Below, piece by piece: positions 30,993 through 33,836 of a stretch of 33,836 nt of DNA. Every line of letters starts with the position of its first letter. The stretch's first letter is position 1. The DNA comes from Mycobacterium kyorinense. Its GTDB lineage: Bacteria > Actinomycetota > Actinomycetes > Mycobacteriales > Mycobacteriaceae. The stretch lies in the NCBI RefSeq assembly GCF_002101735.1, contig NZ_LQPE01000122.1, positions 1 to 33,836 on the forward strand, given 5' to 3'. Position numbers and translations under genes: made by a program. The notes below the pieces were generated by a model, which was given only the letters and a program-made list of their open reading frames with translations, ran no database searches and was not told the origin of the DNA.

Positions 30993-32249
30993 ATGCCGCA
31001 ACAGCTCATCGACACGCTCGTCGATGCCGACACGACGCGCCTCGTCGAAGTATTCAAGGACATTCACCGCCACCCCGAACTGGGTTTCGCCGAGACCCGC
31101 ACCGCGGGAATCGTGGCAAAGGCGCTGACAGAGTTGGGTTTCGCGGTGACGACCGGGATCGGCGGCACCGGCGTCGCGGCCATCCTGCGCAACGGGTCCG
31201 GGCCGACCGTCATGTACCGCGCCGACATGGACGCCCTTCCGGTCGAGGAAGCCACCGGACTGGACTACGCCAGCACGGTGCGAGTGAGGCGCGACGGCAC
31301 CGAGTCACCCGTCGCGCACGTGTGCGGCCACGACGCGCACGTCGCCTGGATGCTGGGGATGGCCCGGGTGTTGACGGCGACGACCGATGCATGGTCGGGC
31401 ACCGCGGCGTTGATCGGCCAGCCGGCCGAGGAACTGATCGGCGGCGCGCAGGCCATGGTCGACGACCGGCTCTACGACGTGGTGCCCAAACCGGATTGCC
31501 TCGTCGGCATGCACACCGCCCCGGTTCCGGTCGGCATGCTTGCCGCCTCAGGTGGCGCAAGGATGGCCGGCACCGACCAGGTCGACATCGAGTTCAAGGG
31601 CGTCGGCGGTCACGGCTCGATGCCGCAGCTGGCCAAGGATCCGGTGCTGATGGCCGCCTTGGCCGTGGTGGAGTTCCAGACCATCGTCAGCCGGATGATC
31701 CCGCCACAGGAGACCGCGGTGCTGACGGTCGGTTCGGTGCAGGCAGGCTCGTCGCACAACGTCATCCCCGATCACGCACTGCTGCAGGCCAACCTGCGGT
31801 GGTTCAACCCGCAGGTCCGCGAGCAGCTGCTGGCCGGTGTGAAGGCTGTCAGCGAAGGGATTGCCCGCAGCTACGGGATGCCCGACGACCAGCTGCCGAC
31901 GATCACCGTGAAGAGCGGCTCCCCGCCGCTGGTCAACGACGACGCGCTTGCCCAGCGGGTGGCGACCACGCTGGGCGGCGCGATCGGATCCGAGAAGGTG
32001 CTGACCAACGTGCCGCCGGTGACCGCCTCCGAGGACTGCCACCTGCTCAAGGGACCGCACGCCGACGTGCCGCTGTGCTACCTGTTCCTCGGAGTGGCCG
32101 ATCCGCAGGTGTACGCCAACGCGTTGGCGGCCGGCAAGCTGTTCCCATACTCGCCGCACAGCCCCGACTACCTCGTCGACTTGGCCGCGATCCCGTTCGG
32201 GGCGAAAATCGCCAGCCACGTGATGCTGGACTTGCTGAGCACCCAATGA
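30993..32249 (+). CDS. M20 family amidohydrolase
   Basis: The 418-residue metallo-amidohydrolase (hippurate/N-acyl-amino-acid hydrolase type) has the metal motif HVCGHDAH (109-116), QPAEE (143-147) with catalytic Glu, the dimerisation-domain GVGGHGSMPQ region and the late NVPPVTASEDCH. It has no signal peptide, so it is cytoplasmic; the substrate is unknown. It starts one base after the stop of the stressosome fusion gene, with its own GGGAGG ribosome site (30981-30986), so it is probably co-transcribed although functionally unrelated on its face. Its stop overlaps the next gene by four bases. Confidence 0.9.
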   Translation: MPQQLIDTLVDADTTRLVEVFKDIHRHPELGFAETRTAGIVAKALTELGFAVTTGIGGTGVAAILRNGSGPTVMYRADMDALPVEEATGLDYASTVRVRRDGTESPVAHVCGHDAHVAWMLGMARVLTATTDAWSGTAALIGQPAEELIGGAQAMVDDRLYDVVPKPDCLVGMHTAPVPVGMLAASGGARMAGTDQVDIEFKGVGGHGSMPQLAKDPVLMAALAVVEFQTIVSRMIPPQETAVLTVGSVQAGSSHNVIPDHALLQANLRWFNPQVREQLLAGVKAVSEGIARSYGMPDDQLPTITVKSGSPPLVNDDALAQRVATTLGGAIGSEKVLTNVPPVTASEDCHLLKGPHADVPLCYLFLGVADPQVYANALAAGKLFPYSPHSPDYLVDLAAIPFGAKIASHVMLDLLSTQ

Positions 32250-32677
32250 CAACTCCGACGGAAACGATCCAGGAGTTCATGGACGTCTTCGCGTCGGCCT
32301 GGGCGAACAGGGATGCGGCTCGGGTTGCGTCCTTCTTCAGCGAAGACGCCGTCTACCACAACATCCCGATGGATCCCGTCCAAGGGCGGGACGCAATTAC
32401 GGCGACGGTGGCGGGCTTCATGACGATGGGTGGACATGTGACAGTCGATATCCGACACATCGTCGCCGCGGGCGCGGTCGTGATGGTCGAACGGGTCGAT
32501 CACTTTGTCGGCACCGAGCGAACGATTGACTTACCAGTAGTCGGCGTCTTCGAGGTGCACGACGGCAAGATCACCGCATGGCGTGACTACTTCGACTCCG
32601 GCAAACTCGCCGATCAATTCGCCGCGCCACAAATTGAGCCAAGTGCCGACAAACAAGTGCGGAATCCGTGGCTGTGA
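32246..32677 (+). CDS. limonene-1,2-epoxide hydrolase-like protein
   Basis: The 143-residue NTF2-fold protein is like limonene-1,2-epoxide hydrolases: N-terminal EFMDVFASAWANRDAARVASFFSEDAVYHNIP, the active-site strand VERVDHF (Arg83, Asp85) and VGVFEVHDGKITAWRDYFD (99-117) supplying the second Asp. Such enzymes open epoxides by acid-base activation of water; M. tuberculosis Rv2740 is a known family member with lipid-epoxide activity. The true substrate is unknown. It is coupled to the M20 gene through ATGA and ends 4 bp from the convergent hypothetical gene. Confidence 0.87.
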   Translation: MTTPTETIQEFMDVFASAWANRDAARVASFFSEDAVYHNIPMDPVQGRDAITATVAGFMTMGGHVTVDIRHIVAAGAVVMVERVDHFVGTERTIDLPVVGVFEVHDGKITAWRDYFDSGKLADQFAAPQIEPSADKQVRNPWL

Positions 32678-32681
32678 CCAT

Positions 32682-33377
32682 TTACTCGCGAGGTCTTGTG
32701 ATCGTGTAGCCGAGCCGCTCCAATTCCGAAACAGCGGTGTCGGGGTATCGGCGAACCGCGGCCTTGAGTTGCATGTCTCGGAATCGGGCTCGGCTCGCCT
32801 CGATCGCCGATTCCCAACCGCGACGTGGCTTGGCAAGCTTTTCCCGAATCAAAAACTCAATCAAATCTTCCAGCGTCGGACGAAATCTCCTGTCACCCAC
32901 TGGCAGATGCAGCCGTTCTAGGAGGCGTTCCCTCCCGTCAAGTCGCCGGCCGGCATCACGCCAAGCATCCGACGATGCGCAGATTTGAAGATGTGCCTCG
33001 GGATAATCCTCCTTGCCGCGCTCGTAGTCGTAATGCAGCAAGATGTTTGACTCGTCGGCGACATCAGCCGCAGTTGCCAGGATCATCACCGAACTGGCAA
33101 CTGTCAGATGTGTCCGTTTGTCATCTGGGACTAACCGGATGGACAAACCCAAGTAGAACCGCGCCCCGCGACCGCCAGTAGTAACTGGTATGCCCTCGGT
33201 AACGTCCTGATTGTCTTTGGTGATCCTGTAACCGATCACCGTCCGCTGCGGCGATGTCGACGTAACAATCGACTTAAGCGAGATCCCGTCGCAAATAGTG
33301 TGATTAAGAAGCTCGTCGAGTTCGCGTTTGAACCGCTGGGACTCTTTTGCGAGGTCAAACGTCCGAGCCAAGGTCAA
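32682..33377 (-). CDS. hypothetical protein, unrecognised family
   Basis: The 231-residue soluble protein has no signal or membrane helix. It starts with a helical stretch (MTLARTFDLAKESQRFKREL), then a beta-rich middle (YRITKDNQDVTEGIPVTT ... ARFYLGLSIRLVPDDKRTHLTVASSVMIL) and a basic helical C-terminal third rich in Arg/Glu (RRGWESAIEASRARFRD). I do not recognise it. Base composition is visibly less GC-rich than the neighbours, with more A/T in third positions, suggesting recent acquisition. Its ATG lies inside the 3' end of the small upstream gene (23-base overlap), so the two are one unit. Confidence 0.72.
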   Translation of the reverse strand: MTLARTFDLAKESQRFKRELDELLNHTICDGISLKSIVTSTSPQRTVIGYRITKDNQDVTEGIPVTTGGRGARFYLGLSIRLVPDDKRTHLTVASSVMILATAADVADESNILLHYDYERGKEDYPEAHLQICASSDAWRDAGRRLDGRERLLERLHLPVGDRRFRPTLEDLIEFLIREKLAKPRRGWESAIEASRARFRDMQLKAAVRRYPDTAVSELERLGYTITRPRE

Positions 33378-33564
33378 CCCGATACAGGTCGCCGATGGCT
33401 ACCCATGCCAGCCTGGCGCGCATCGACTCGAAGTGACCGGTCTTTGCCTGCTCGGCCAGCTCGTCGAAGGTGCAGCCAGCGCGAGCCAACGCATGGTCGA
33501 TCGCCGCCCGCAGGTCGTTCGGTGTCGCGACTTCGACTTCATTCCTGCTCAGCGCCCTGGTCAT
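33355..33564 (-). CDS. small hypothetical protein, first gene of a two-gene unit
   Basis: The 69-residue protein (MTRALSRNEVEV start) is mainly helical and contains NDLRAAIDHALARAGCTFDELAEQAKTG followed by FESMRARLAWVAIGDL. I know similar short proteins of this look from actinobacteria but cannot assign a function; a weak resemblance to a small helix-turn-helix or antitoxin-like protein is only an impression. The ATG at 33564 is decided by a GGGAGG ribosome site seven bases upstream. It overlaps the 231-residue gene by 23 bases, so the two proteins are probably produced together. Confidence 0.68.
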   Translation of the reverse strand: MTRALSRNEVEVATPNDLRAAIDHALARAGCTFDELAEQAKTGHFESMRARLAWVAIGDLYRVDLGSDV

Positions 33565-33836
33565 TGCCGTGCCTCCCTCTCGTGACCCCAATGTAACTAG
33601 TCAACCGGCAGGGTGTGACAAGTCCTGCCCAGCGCCAAAGGGTGAGCAGACCGCTTGCAGGTGTTTTAGCTGCTTAATAGCCATGTTTTGCTCGACTGCC
33701 AGTGTGCACCCGGGCTGTGCATTTCGTCGTGTCGCGGGCCGTTGAGACGGTTACCTAGTTACTTCGGCCTGAAAAAGTCGGCGCGTTGATCTGCGATGTG
33801 AGGGTGCTGAACAGGGAAGATGGCCTCAAGCCCTTG
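33565..33836. other. terminal non-coding stretch of lower GC
   Basis: I see no credible gene in these 272 bases at the window edge. It should hold the promoter of the minus-strand pair; TACATT at 33590-33595 (minus strand) is a possible -10, and no good -35 at normal spacing was found. No tRNA, terminator hairpin, insertion-sequence end or attachment site was recognised. Confidence 0.5.

Overview
The window is GC-rich actinobacterial DNA, almost certainly from a mycobacterium. It carries an LpqH (19-kDa antigen) lipoprotein, a TcrX/TcrY two-component system, a mycobacterial-type SAM methyltransferase, a proXVWZ osmolyte transporter and an SdsA-like alkylsulfatase, in an order that follows the M. 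tuberculosis segment around Rv3752c-Rv3767c (recalled gene order, not a database comparison). Several genes here are not in that M. tuberculosis segment, so a non-tuberculous species is likely; I cannot name it.

Layout. 1-7.5 kb is core: a proline-rich membrane-anchored protein, tRNA-Ser(CGA), tadA with its associated gene, tyrA, a glycolipid-binding-family protein, and proXVWZ as a tightly overlapping minus-strand operon. 7.5-13.2 kb holds a LapA-domain protein, a histidine phosphatase, and a plus-strand operon of an APH-fold kinase, an SDR, an acyl-CoA dehydrogenase, a TetR regulator and an MDR oxidoreductase, preceded by a perfect 17-bp palindrome. 13.2-21.1 kb holds the alkylsulfatase, lpqH, a GT39 plus GT2-GtrA glycosyltransferase pair, and tcrY/tcrX. 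21.1-25.9 kb holds two small membrane proteins, a tiny gene built of 27-bp repeats, a methyltransferase, a YjbR and an NTF2-like gene, and a second APH kinase-FadE pair.

The most notable region is 25.9-32.7 kb. It encodes a stressosome-type partner-switching cascade: a divergent RsbV-like STAS protein, then RsbR, RsbS, RsbT, RsbX and a 736-residue RsbU-PAS-GAF-PP2C-RsbW fusion. A M20 amidohydrolase and a limonene-epoxide-hydrolase-like gene are coupled to its 3' end. Expected flow: RsbR/RsbS hold the RsbT kinase; stress releases RsbT onto the N-terminal RsbU domain of the fusion; its phosphatase acts on the RsbV-like protein and so controls an unknown sigma factor, none of which is encoded in the window. 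RsbX would reset the system.

The right end (32.7-33.8 kb) has two unrecognised minus-strand genes of visibly lower GC, then about 270 bp without a gene. No insertion sequence, CRISPR array or rRNA was seen.
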